Assembly (NCBI GenBank): GCA_038211295.1
Contig: JBBQVS010000067.1
Location: 1-23,008 of the forward strand
From: JBBQVS01 sp038211295
Lineage (GTDB): Bacteria > Chloroflexota > Ktedonobacteria > Ktedonobacterales > Ktedonobacteraceae
DNA length: 23,008 bases
Direction: 5' to 3'
Below are positions 15,833-23,008 of this stretch, in pieces. Every line of letters starts with the position of its first letter. Position 1 is the stretch's first letter. The notes beneath the pieces were generated by a model that did not search any database, was not told the DNA's origin, and worked only from the letters and a program-made list of their open reading frames with translations. Both the position numbers and the translations under genes were made by a program.

Positions 15833-17755
15833 TTAGCGCACGAACACCACGACGGCACTTACATTGTCTTCGCCGCCGTTCGCGTTCGCGGCGTCGAGCA
15901 GTTGCATACATGCGGACTGCGGGTCATGCGCGTTGTGTAGAATGTCGGTAATTTGTGGATTACGCACCATCTCCCATAAGCCGTCAGAGCAGCTTATCAG
16001 CACGTCGCCAGGAAGAAGTTGCTGCTTGAAATCATCAACCTGCACGTTCATTTTATCACCCAGGCTGCGGAAAATCTGGCTGCGCTGTGGATGCGTGTAC
16101 ACGTCGTCCGGTTCAATCAGGCCACCCGCGACCAGCTGTCCCACAAGCGAGTGATCGTTTGTCAGCTGATAAAGCGTGCCTTCGCGCAACATGTAGGTGC
16201 GACTATCACCTACATTTATGATATACGCGGAATCGCCCGCAATCATAAAACCTGTGATGGTTGAACCCATGTCGGTCTTATCATGCTGATTCGTCTGCAC
16301 CAGCACGTTGTTTGCGTCCTCAATCGCACCCTTGAACAGGCCAATCAGAGTGTCTTCTTCCAGATGCTGCACCGAAGAAGTCAACCCGCCATTCTTTTCC
16401 GCGACCAGTGGTGGCATGAGCAACTCACGGGTTAGCTTCTCGGCAATGACGTTTACTGCCATACGGCTCGCACCCTGCCCGTTGTCATGCCCGCCCATGC
16501 CATCAGCGACAATAAACACACCAACTGGTGTGGCCTGCGACTCATGCATTCGTTGCAGTTGTAAGACCAACGTGCTATCCTCGTTCGGCTCGCTGCGACG
16601 CACGTTGCCCGCGTCTGAGTCGCTTGCCGCGAGTAAGTGAACGCCGTTGGGAAAGGCTATTTGCGCTGCGTGCTGCTGCTCAACCACATACGTCTTGCCC
16701 TGCTCTACGAACGTGTTGGCAATAGTTCCATTGATGACATGCTCGTCTTTGGTGTTCCCTGCGGTTGCCGAATACTCGTGCAGCAGATAACTGGCGTTGA
16801 GCAATTCCGCCCCACAGTCAATACAAAACTCGTCCCCCTCAGCGTTCTCCTCAGAACCGCAGTTCCAACAGTGTTGATAGCCCTGACGGTCTGCCACCTG
16901 ATACACATGTTCGCGCTCGTCCTCGCTTACAACATGAACAATCTCATAACGACCCGCGAGCAGCGTACCGGCGGCGAGCGCAGACGACGCGACAGGTGTT
17001 TCCACCTGGGGCGCGGCCTGACTTTGAGCTACAGGGCCTGACTCTGGCTGCCCACCCTTAACGGGAGGGACAAGCAATGGCTCTTGCGCCTGCGCGGTCA
17101 CGGCTTCCTGCACCGTCGGCGTAACAGACGTGGGGGGAGCCGCCGCCTGCTCCGCGTAAGACGAGACAGTTGGGTCATTTCCTTCTGGCTGCTGTGACTC
17201 TGGTGGCGGTGGTGGTGGAATTGACATTGGATCCTCTTCTATTGCGTGTACTGCCGACGACATCATGATGGTCGGCATATCCGAGACATCTGTCGTTGCG
17301 GTGGTAGCGTCTGATGAGTGGCTTTGCGGCTCTATCGGCGAATGCACTTCCGCGTTTGGCACGGCAGTGGCTGCACTTTGTTCTGCATCGTGATGCCAGC
17401 GTCGCGCCTGAAGTGCCATCATATCTTGCTGCGTCAAAATCTGGGTCGGCGCGAAACTGATATCATCTTCGGGCGCGTCAGCAACATGTACGACGGGTGT
17501 TGCCTCTGGTTGAGCGACAACCTCGATGGCCCCGTCTGCGCCCTGTGTTTCTACTACGTTTAGTGCGTCTGGACTTCCCCCTGTGCTATTCTCCACACCT
17601 GCCCCGTTTGTGATACCAACCTCTTGCTGAGCAGGCTCCGAGGCGGGCGCGGGCTGAGAACTGGAAGAAACATTCTCACCAGGAAATGAGTAGCCACAGA
17701 CTTTACAAAACTTCGCGTTCTCTCGATTAGGTGTACTACACTTCGGACAGAGCAT
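15833..17755 (-). CDS. PP2C-family Ser/Thr phosphatase with two zinc ribbons and a kinase-N-lobe-like segment
   Basis: The 640-aa protein has an N-terminal zinc ribbon (C3, C6, C17, C20), a long low-complexity linker (21-262) and a PP2C domain from about 370 to the end. Metal and catalytic motifs are intact: VADGMGG (D418), NVGDSRTY (D517), CSDGLWE (D591) and GGEDN (D630). Between linker and phosphatase, RYEIVHVVSEDEREHVYQVAD (269-289) resembles the start of a Ser/Thr kinase, but the glycine loop is lost. A second zinc ribbon follows (C296, C299, C311, C314). It should remove phosphate from Ser/Thr in a Mn/Mg-dependent reaction and is likely to oppose the kinase encoded 22 bp upstream. AAGGAGGG at 17761-17768 fixes the start. 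No membrane segment is seen. Confidence 0.92.
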   Translation of the reverse strand: MLCPKCSTPNRENAKFCKVCGYSFPGENVSSSSQPAPASEPAQQEVGITNGAGVENSTGGSPDALNVVETQGADGAIEVVAQPEATPVVHVADAPEDDISFAPTQILTQQDMMALQARRWHHDAEQSAATAVPNAEVHSPIEPQSHSSDATTATTDVSDMPTIMMSSAVHAIEEDPMSIPPPPPPESQQPEGNDPTVSSYAEQAAAPPTSVTPTVQEAVTAQAQEPLLVPPVKGGQPESGPVAQSQAAPQVETPVASSALAAGTLLAGRYEIVHVVSEDEREHVYQVADRQGYQHCWNCGSEENAEGDEFCIDCGAELLNASYLLHEYSATAGNTKDEHVINGTIANTFVEQGKTYVVEQQHAAQIAFPNGVHLLAASDSDAGNVRRSEPNEDSTLVLQLQRMHESQATPVGVFIVADGMGGHDNGQGASRMAVNVIAEKLTRELLMPPLVAEKNGGLTSSVQHLEEDTLIGLFKGAIEDANNVLVQTNQHDKTDMGSTITGFMIAGDSAYIINVGDSRTYMLREGTLYQLTNDHSLVGQLVAGGLIEPDDVYTHPQRSQIFRSLGDKMNVQVDDFKQQLLPGDVLISCSDGLWEMVRNPQITDILHNAHDPQSACMQLLDAANANGGEDNVSAVVVFVR

Positions 17756-17777
17756 CGCTGCCCTCCTTCAATTCACT

Positions 17778-19823
17778 TTATAATTGTTTTTGTAATCTCA
17801 GTGCCTCGGCATTGGTCGGGTCGCGTTGCAGTGTCTCATTTACCAGTTGTCGCGCCTCTCCCTTTTTGTTCAGCTTGAGATAGCAGGTTGCCATCGTGCT
17901 ATAGACATCGGACACGTAGGGGCTAAGCTGGCGAGCTTGCTCCAATGCACTGAGTGCCATGTTCCACTCGCGCTGCTTCATGTGTGCGCGACCCAGCTCG
18001 TACCAACCCTCCCACTGCATCGGGTCTTCTTGCGTCGCCTGACGTAGCGTGCTGATGGCGGCTGGTATCTGCTTCGTCTCATTATATAAGCGACCCGTCG
18101 CTATTAAGAGTAACGCGTGCTTGGGACTAATTTTCAAACCATCCAGGAAACGCGCCTCGGCCTCGCGATAATACCCCTGCTCCATCGCCAGTAGTCCAAG
18201 CTGGTAGTAGATCGCGGGGTCTTGTGGCGCAAGCCCCAGAGCCTGGGTGAACGCACGCGTCGCTTGCTGATGCAACCCCAGGTCACGATAGCACAAACCC
18301 GACTGAAAGTAGACATCAACCGCGTCTGATTTGAGCCGTAGCGCGTCCTCGAATTGCTCGGCGGCGGACTTTATATTCTCAGTGAAGAGTCGCTTGTCGG
18401 TCTCTTTCACCGATTGCCCATACTGTCGATACGCACGACCAAGATTATAGAGTACATCATAGGACGAACCACCCAGTCGCTGCGCCTCGCGGAACTGTTG
18501 AATCGCGCCAACATAATTTTTGCTGGTAAGCATTTGCAGGCCCGCACGAGACGCGACGGCTGGATCATTCGTCTTTGGTGGCGCGGCAGTAGGCACGAGA
18601 CGCGCCTGCACAGGTCGCGCTTGAATGGATGCGCGTCCATTGGATGCCTGCCCCGTTGTTTGGACGGGTCGCGGCTGAATAGACGTGGGACGCGCTTGAA
18701 TGGGACGCTGTACAGGTCGCGCTTGAATAGGTGAACGAGGCTGCGGACGTGCCTGCGTTGGCGCGACAGTAACGCCCTGCACCAGTGGGTAGCCATCTCG
18801 CTTACAAAACTTGGCACCAGCACGATTTTGAAAACCACATTTAGGGCAGATCAGACCGCTTGCCGTACTCGGTCTGGCAATAGTCGCGTTCATCACGGGA
18901 AATGTGACCGTGACGGGTACAGCGTTCGGCGCACACTGGGCCAGCGCGACTCGCATCTCCTCGGCGTTTTGATAGCGAAGCGCGGGTTCCTGTTGCATCG
19001 CCCGAATAATCACCCGCTCAATCGGACACACAGTACGCCCATTCTCCTGTACTATACGAAGACGAGGATTTTTCGCGAGAATACTGCCCGTCGGCGGTGT
19101 CTGAATTGGGTCTGGCTCATAGTTAGTGAGTAGATGATACAGCGTCGCGCCCAGCGAGTAGATGTCGGAACGCGCATCGGTCTGCACAAGCCGTCCAGGA
19201 TTTTGCGCGGTACGCTTCTGCCCCGGCGATGTGATAGAACCAAGATGTTCCGGCGAGGCATACGAGATTGTCCCCAGGTTCTCAGTGTTCGTGCGCTTGT
19301 TAGGGTCAAAACGACGTGCGATGCCAAAATCAATCAGTTGCACCTCGTCGTCCGAGGTAATCATAATATTGCCAGGCTTGAGGTCGCGCAGAATAATCGG
19401 TGGGACGCGCGTGTGAATGTATGTCAGTGCCTCGCAGACCTCCGTCCCCCACTTGATAACCTTCTCCTCTGGCAGGGGCGACTTTCTATCTTCTAGCAGG
19501 TTTTCTAGGCTATGACCCGGCACAAACTCCATCACAAAGTAATAGTTGCCCCGTTCCTGAAAAGGCACGAGGATACTCGCGATATGTGTATTCTTCAAAC
19601 CACGTAACAGCGCGATCTCTTTATTGAAACGGTCAATCGCAGCATCACGGTCTTCTTTGGTTGTACTCGCGCTAAGCAAAAGTTCTTTGACAGCATAATA
19701 GTAAGGCGGCATCCCCGGCACCGTATCCTGTGCCACCTTGTACACAGTCCCCATACCACCTTCGCCAAGAACCTGTACAATTCTAAATTTTCCATCCAGA
19801 ACCGCGCCTATAGGAAGAGCCAT
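17778..19823 (-). CDS. Soluble Ser/Thr protein kinase with zinc ribbon and TPR tail
   Basis: The 681-aa protein starts with a complete Hanks-type kinase domain (about 13-300): glycine loop GEGGMG (20-25), lysine K46, helix-C E69, LRDLKPGN (D147, K149, N152), DFG (165-167) and SPE (190-192). The HRD histidine is Leu, as in several bacterial kinases. A zinc-ribbon-like segment follows (C326, C329, C340), whose fourth ligand is D343 instead of Cys. A basic linker of repeated IQARPVQ-type units (about 356-408) and TPR-like repeats (about 420-681) complete it. There is no transmembrane segment, so it is not a PASTA-type receptor kinase. The TPRs probably recruit substrates. It lies 33 bp after one PP2C gene and 22 bp before the other. 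Confidence 0.95.
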   Translation of the reverse strand: MALPIGAVLDGKFRIVQVLGEGGMGTVYKVAQDTVPGMPPYYYAVKELLLSASTTKEDRDAAIDRFNKEIALLRGLKNTHIASILVPFQERGNYYFVMEFVPGHSLENLLEDRKSPLPEEKVIKWGTEVCEALTYIHTRVPPIILRDLKPGNIMITSDDEVQLIDFGIARRFDPNKRTNTENLGTISYASPEHLGSITSPGQKRTAQNPGRLVQTDARSDIYSLGATLYHLLTNYEPDPIQTPPTGSILAKNPRLRIVQENGRTVCPIERVIIRAMQQEPALRYQNAEEMRVALAQCAPNAVPVTVTFPVMNATIARPSTASGLICPKCGFQNRAGAKFCKRDGYPLVQGVTVAPTQARPQPRSPIQARPVQRPIQARPTSIQPRPVQTTGQASNGRASIQARPVQARLVPTAAPPKTNDPAVASRAGLQMLTSKNYVGAIQQFREAQRLGGSSYDVLYNLGRAYRQYGQSVKETDKRLFTENIKSAAEQFEDALRLKSDAVDVYFQSGLCYRDLGLHQQATRAFTQALGLAPQDPAIYYQLGLLAMEQGYYREAEARFLDGLKISPKHALLLIATGRLYNETKQIPAAISTLRQATQEDPMQWEGWYELGRAHMKQREWNMALSALEQARQLSPYVSDVYSTMATCYLKLNKKGEARQLVNETLQRDPTNAEALRLQKQL
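18610..18728 (-). repeat. In-gene repeat encoding the QARPVQ linker of the kinase
   Basis: A 17-base unit is present identically at 18610-18626 and 18712-18728, with several degenerate copies between them. On the coding strand these give the repeated Ile-Gln-Ala/Pro-Arg-Pro linker between zinc ribbon and TPRs. The DNA identity suggests recent slippage or duplication within the linker. Confidence 0.6.
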
Positions 19824-19856
19824 AATTCCCGTACTCCAACATTTTCCAGGTGCGCG

Positions 19857-20741
19857 TTAGTGCGCGTTCACATGCACAACAACGGCAGTAATATTGTCCT
19901 CGCCGCCGTTCACATTCGCAAGCTCAATCAACTGGTCGCAAATCTTTTGCGGGCTGCTCTCTTCGCTCAACAGACGCAGCAAGTCCTGTTGTCGCACCAT
20001 CTCCCACAGGCCATCTGAACATAATAGTAGAGAGTCGCCGTGTTGCAGTGTCTGGTGAAAAATGTCCACCTCTACCGTCTTGTGGCCCGCACCAAGCGAA
20101 CGGTAGATCAGGTTGCGCTGCGGATGCGTGTAGATTTCGTCGGCGGTAATCTGGTTTGACTCGACCAGACGCGCCACCAGCGAGTGATCGCGCGTCACAG
20201 GCGCGAGTTTTTTGTCGCGTAAGAGATAGGTGCGACTGTCGCCAACGTTGGCGATATAGGCATTATCGTTTTGTACCAGTACAGCAGTGACCGTGCTTCC
20301 CAAGCCTCGCGCGGCAGTCTTTTTCTCACCATAGCGCACAATCGCGCTATTGGCTTGCTGAATAGCAGTCTTCAACTGGTCTTCTACCGCGAAGGCTATT
20401 GGAGTTTCCGAGAGCTTGCGGGTCTTCTGCTTTGCGTTTTCCTCGGTTACGGCGGCCTTCTTCTTAGCCTCTTTCATCTCCGCGATGTCGAGTTTAATTG
20501 TCGGTTGCTCAGAAATGGGCTTAAAAAAACTATCGAGGTTTTGACTGATTGTTTCAATTGCAAGCTTGCTCGCAACCTCACCGGCCTTGTACCCACCCAT
20601 GCCGTCAGCGACAACAAAGAGACCCCGGTCCCCTTCTTCCGATGACTCTATGCGTTTGTAGGCACAGTCTTCATTTTGTTCGCGTTGTTTTCCCACGTCA
20701 CTTTTGTCAGCCGCCGTCAGCCGTAAATGGATAGATGTCAT
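19857..20741 (-). CDS. PP2C-family Ser/Thr protein phosphatase
   Basis: The 294-aa protein is a stand-alone PP2C/Stp1-type phosphatase with the expected metal ligands: QNED (22-25), VADGMGG (D46), NVGDSRTY (D168), CSDGLWE (D243) and NGGEDN (D282). A Lys/Glu/Ala-rich insertion of about 35 residues (80-114) lies between the first motifs and the core sheet. It shares motifs such as YTHPQR with the second phosphatase two genes downstream, so the two are paralogs. It heads the signalling operon and should dephosphorylate the neighbouring kinase or its substrates. GAGGT lies nine bases before the ATG. No membrane segment is present. Confidence 0.95.
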   Translation of the reverse strand: MTSIHLRLTAADKSDVGKQREQNEDCAYKRIESSEEGDRGLFVVADGMGGYKAGEVASKLAIETISQNLDSFFKPISEQPTIKLDIAEMKEAKKKAAVTEENAKQKTRKLSETPIAFAVEDQLKTAIQQANSAIVRYGEKKTAARGLGSTVTAVLVQNDNAYIANVGDSRTYLLRDKKLAPVTRDHSLVARLVESNQITADEIYTHPQRNLIYRSLGAGHKTVEVDIFHQTLQHGDSLLLCSDGLWEMVRQQDLLRLLSEESSPQKICDQLIELANVNGGEDNITAVVVHVNAH

Positions 20742-20788
20742 TCGTTATGTACCTCACAAAAGCAGGATTCTTCGTGTATTTTCTGTTC

Positions 20789-20816
20789 ACTATAGCACAT
20801 AGAAGAGTAGTCACAA
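20789..20816 (-). promoter_or_regulatory. Predicted promoter of the signalling operon
   Basis: On the minus strand TTGTGA (20811-20816), 16 bases and TATAGT (20789-20794) make a good sigma-70 match, giving a leader of about 40 bases before the PP2C ATG. This is the only good candidate seen for the five-gene operon. Confidence 0.5.
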
Positions 20817-20874
20817 CAAAGCCGTCCTGAACCATATTTTTACATGTTTTCTGGCAAGAGTAAAATGCGTGATA

Positions 20875-20886
20875 ATGTTATAACAT
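20875..20886. promoter_or_regulatory. 12-bp perfect palindrome in the divergent promoter region
   Basis: ATGTTATAACAT is self-complementary and sits between the PP2C promoter and the peptidase promoter. It could be an operator for either gene, but no regulator is known or encoded nearby. Confidence 0.3.
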
Positions 20887-21029
20887 ACACTATATACGTT
20901 GCATAGAGAGATGAGTTGCGTAGCGGTATTGCCACACGCTACCTCCCGCCTTCCATCGCGCATTACACAAATATGAAACGCACAACATGATTTCATGGAT
21001 GCAAAAGGCCCGCCCACGCACTCAACTGA

Positions 21030-21038
21030 TGCTACAAT
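21030..21038 (+). promoter_or_regulatory. Possible extended -10 promoter of the peptidase gene
   Basis: TG-C-TACAAT at 21030-21038 is an extended -10 element without a clear -35. It would start transcription near 21045, giving a leader of about 28 bases and excluding translation from the ATG at 20995. Confidence 0.4.
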
Positions 21039-21072
21039 AGGTGTATGTATACAGAAGGAGAGATGTGAAAGC

Positions 21073-22875
21073 ATGACTACAACACAGGCACTTCCCCACT
21101 GGGACATGAGCGTTATTTATCCCGGCCTTGAGTCGCCAGAATTTATACAGGGCTTTACAGACGTTGTAAACACGATAGCTGCTCTCAGCAAACTTTTTGA
21201 CGAGCACAATATCAAAGAGCAGCCAGCACTAATGGTTGATGCCACTGTGATACAGACGTTTGAGACGGCTACTACGCACTACAACACGACTGCCGATAGC
21301 GTTCGTACACTTGGGGCGTATATCAGTTGCTTTGTCACCACCAACTCACGCGACGATCTGGCCCAGGCGAAGATGAGCGAACTGCGGAGTTCGTTTGTCC
21401 TCTTCTCGCAATTGGGGACGCGCTTCACCGCGTGGATTGGCTCGCTCGATGTTGAGGCATTGCTGGCCCAATCGACGATTGCACGTGACCACGCACACGC
21501 CCTACGCAACGCGAAGATAGAGGCGTCTCATCTCATGTCGCCCGTCGAAGAGTTGCTCGCCTCTGAACTTAACACATCGGGCGGCTCGGCCTGGAGCAAG
21601 CTACACGGCAATATCACCTCACAACTAAGCATCCCCTTCGTGGTCGATGGACACCAACAAGCCCTCCCGATGAGCGAGATTCGCAATTTCGCGTTCGATG
21701 CTGACCGCGAGGTACGCCGCCGCGCCTACGAGGCGGAACTGGTGGGATGGGAACAGGTCGCGTTACCACTCGCGGCAGCACTGAACAGCATCAAGAGCGA
21801 GGTCAATGTGCTGGCCCGCCATCGCGAGTGGAAGTCACCCCTTGCGGCATCATTGTTCGACAACAGTATTGACCGACAGACGCTTGACGCGATGATGGCG
21901 GCGGCCCGTGAGTCGTTCCCGGATTTTCGTCGCTACCTGCACGCCAAAGCACGCGCCCTCGGTCTCCAACGTCTGGCATGGTACGATCTGTTCGCACCCG
22001 TCGGGGCAAGCGAAAAAGTATGGACATTTGACGAAGCCAACACCTTCATCGTGCAACAGTTCGGCAGCTACTCACAACGTCTCTCGGACTTCGCGGCCCG
22101 CGCTTTCCGCGAACATTGGATCGACGCCGAACCACGCAACGGTAAACGCGATGGCGCGTACTGCACATCATTACGTGGCGACGAGTCGCGCGTCTTCACC
22201 AACTTCAAACCAGCATTTGGCGGTGTCAGCACACTTGCCCACGAACTGGGACACGGCTACCACAACTTGAACCTTGCCCACAGAACAGCTCTGCAAAGTT
22301 CGCTCCCCATGACTCTTGCGGAGACCGCGAGTATCTTCTGTGAAACGATCATTACTCACGCCGCGCTCAAAGATGCACAACCACAGGAGCAACTCGCAAT
22401 CTTAGAAGAGTCGATTCAGGGGGCATGTCAGGTTGTCGTCGATATCACCAGTCGCTTCCTCTTCGAGCAACGCGTTTTTGAGCAACGGGAGAAGCGCGAA
22501 CTCTCAATCGATGAGTTGAAGACAATCATGCTGGACACACAGCGTGAAACCTATGGCGATGGTCTCGACCAGTCCCTGCTCCACCCTTACATGTGGGCAG
22601 TCAAAGGACACTATTATAGTACCGGACGCTCTTTCTATAATTACCCGTACATGTTCGGTCTGCTCTTCGGTCTGGGCCTCTATGCGCGTTATCAGCAAGA
22701 CCCCGAAGCCTTCAAGCAGGGCTACGACGACCTTCTTTCGTCTACAGGCTTAGCCGATGCCGCGACCCTCGCCGCCCAATTTGGCATCGACCTGCGAACC
22801 GAAGCGTTCTGGCGCGCGAGCTTCGATATTCTTCGCAAAGATATCGCGCAATTTGAGCAACTAGCACAAAAATAG
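21073..22875 (+). CDS. pepF: M3-family oligoendopeptidase F-like zinc metallopeptidase
   Basis: The 600-aa protein matches the size of oligoendopeptidase F, a cytosolic zinc enzyme that cleaves short peptides. The metal site is HELGH (390-394), with third ligand E417 in LAETAS 23 residues on. The C-terminal HPYMWAVKGHYYSTGRSFYNYPYMFG segment is typical of the M3 family's substrate-binding face. The N-terminal part (about 110-200) fits the helical oligopeptidase F N-domain. The frame opens at 20995, but ATG 21073 is preferred: AAGGAGAG at 21055-21062 lies ten bases upstream and a promoter-like element lies between the two starts. No signal peptide is present. It is divergent from the signalling operon and ends at a strong hairpin, so it is probably monocistronic. 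Confidence 0.95.
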   Translation: MTTTQALPHWDMSVIYPGLESPEFIQGFTDVVNTIAALSKLFDEHNIKEQPALMVDATVIQTFETATTHYNTTADSVRTLGAYISCFVTTNSRDDLAQAKMSELRSSFVLFSQLGTRFTAWIGSLDVEALLAQSTIARDHAHALRNAKIEASHLMSPVEELLASELNTSGGSAWSKLHGNITSQLSIPFVVDGHQQALPMSEIRNFAFDADREVRRRAYEAELVGWEQVALPLAAALNSIKSEVNVLARHREWKSPLAASLFDNSIDRQTLDAMMAAARESFPDFRRYLHAKARALGLQRLAWYDLFAPVGASEKVWTFDEANTFIVQQFGSYSQRLSDFAARAFREHWIDAEPRNGKRDGAYCTSLRGDESRVFTNFKPAFGGVSTLAHELGHGYHNLNLAHRTALQSSLPMTLAETASIFCETIITHAALKDAQPQEQLAILEESIQGACQVVVDITSRFLFEQRVFEQREKRELSIDELKTIMLDTQRETYGDGLDQSLLHPYMWAVKGHYYSTGRSFYNYPYMFGLLFGLGLYARYQQDPEAFKQGYDDLLSSTGLADAATLAAQFGIDLRTEAFWRASFDILRKDIAQFEQLAQK

Positions 22876-22935
22876 CAGAACGTACCTATCGGGTTTACAC
22901 GAACCCATGAAGTGGCTCAATGGGCGGGTCACAGG

Positions 22936-23004
22936 CAAAAAATGAGTGGCGGGGACGAGGGCCGTGGGCCGGGCACGCCCACATGCCCGCCACGGAATTT
23001 TTTG
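22936..23004 (+). terminator. Strong intrinsic terminator / large inverted repeat after the peptidase gene
   Basis: GTGGCGGG (22946-22953) pairs with CCCGCCAC (22986-22993). Inside it GTGGGC (22964-22969) pairs with GCCCAC (22977-22982). Six T follow at 22998-23003, which can pair with the six A at 22937-22942. It is GC-rich, unlike its flanks, and could be a member of a dispersed palindromic repeat family. A smaller hairpin, GGGTT/AACCC, lies at 22891-22906. Confidence 0.75.
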
Positions 23005-23008
23005 ACAA

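Noticed and set aside
13858..20741. Type VI secretion phospho-regulation locus
   Set aside because: Kinase, phosphatase and FHA genes are present, but no sheath, baseplate, ClpV or membrane-complex gene is visible.
20995..21072. 26-residue extension of the oligopeptidase
   Set aside because: The family N-terminus fits the start at 21073, and an extended -10 element lies within the extension.

Overview
The window looks like a chromosomal segment of a Chloroflexota bacterium, most likely class Ktedonobacteria. This is an inference from gene content, not a database match. It rests on moderate GC, many Ser/Thr kinase, PP2C, FHA and VWA genes with zinc ribbons and Pro/Gln/Ala-rich linkers, an ECF sigma factor with a zf-HC2 anti-sigma factor, and long HEAT-type proteins. 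There are no rRNA or tRNA genes, IS elements, prophage genes or CRISPR arrays. The genes are dense, intact and chromosomal in character.

Layout. (1) 1-2866: gyrA on the minus strand with a good sigma-70 promoter upstream and a G-rich degenerate tandem repeat just after its stop. (2) 3169-5559: two plus-strand membrane-protein genes, a CvpA-like protein and an unusual protein with two bacterial PH (bPH_2) modules and a C-terminal PASTA domain; a perfect 33-bp-arm palindrome follows. (3) 5600-9598: a minus-strand group consisting of an ECF sigma factor, an overlapping three-helix zf-HC2 anti-sigma factor, a secreted or membrane protein with bactofilin-like repeats, and a TRAM-domain RNA (uracil-5)-methyltransferase. 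(4) 9671-13572: a 1064-aa HEAT-like solenoid protein followed by an isochorismatase-family hydrolase. (5) 13511-13857: a 347-bp gap holding the solenoid gene's promoter, an inverted repeat, two perfect inverted DnaA boxes and a terminator-like hairpin. (6) 13858-20816: a five-gene minus-strand signalling operon, PP2C - Ser/Thr kinase - PP2C - VWA - FHA. (7) 20742-21072: a divergent promoter region. (8) 21073-23004: an M3-family oligoendopeptidase F and a strong terminator.

The signalling operon is the most interesting part. It holds a soluble kinase with a TPR tail, two paralogous phosphatases, a phosphothreonine reader (FHA) and a MIDAS-containing VWA protein. Three of the five carry a similar zinc ribbon, and one phosphatase also has what looks like a degenerate kinase N-lobe. 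This would make a compact cytosolic phosphorylation module whose output is not evident from the neighbours. The PASTA domain, which in other bacteria is the extracellular sensor of such kinases, occurs in this window only on a separate non-kinase membrane protein.

Several start codons were set at positions internal to the longest open frame, because a Shine-Dalgarno sequence, a signal peptide or a promoter makes the upstream start unlikely.
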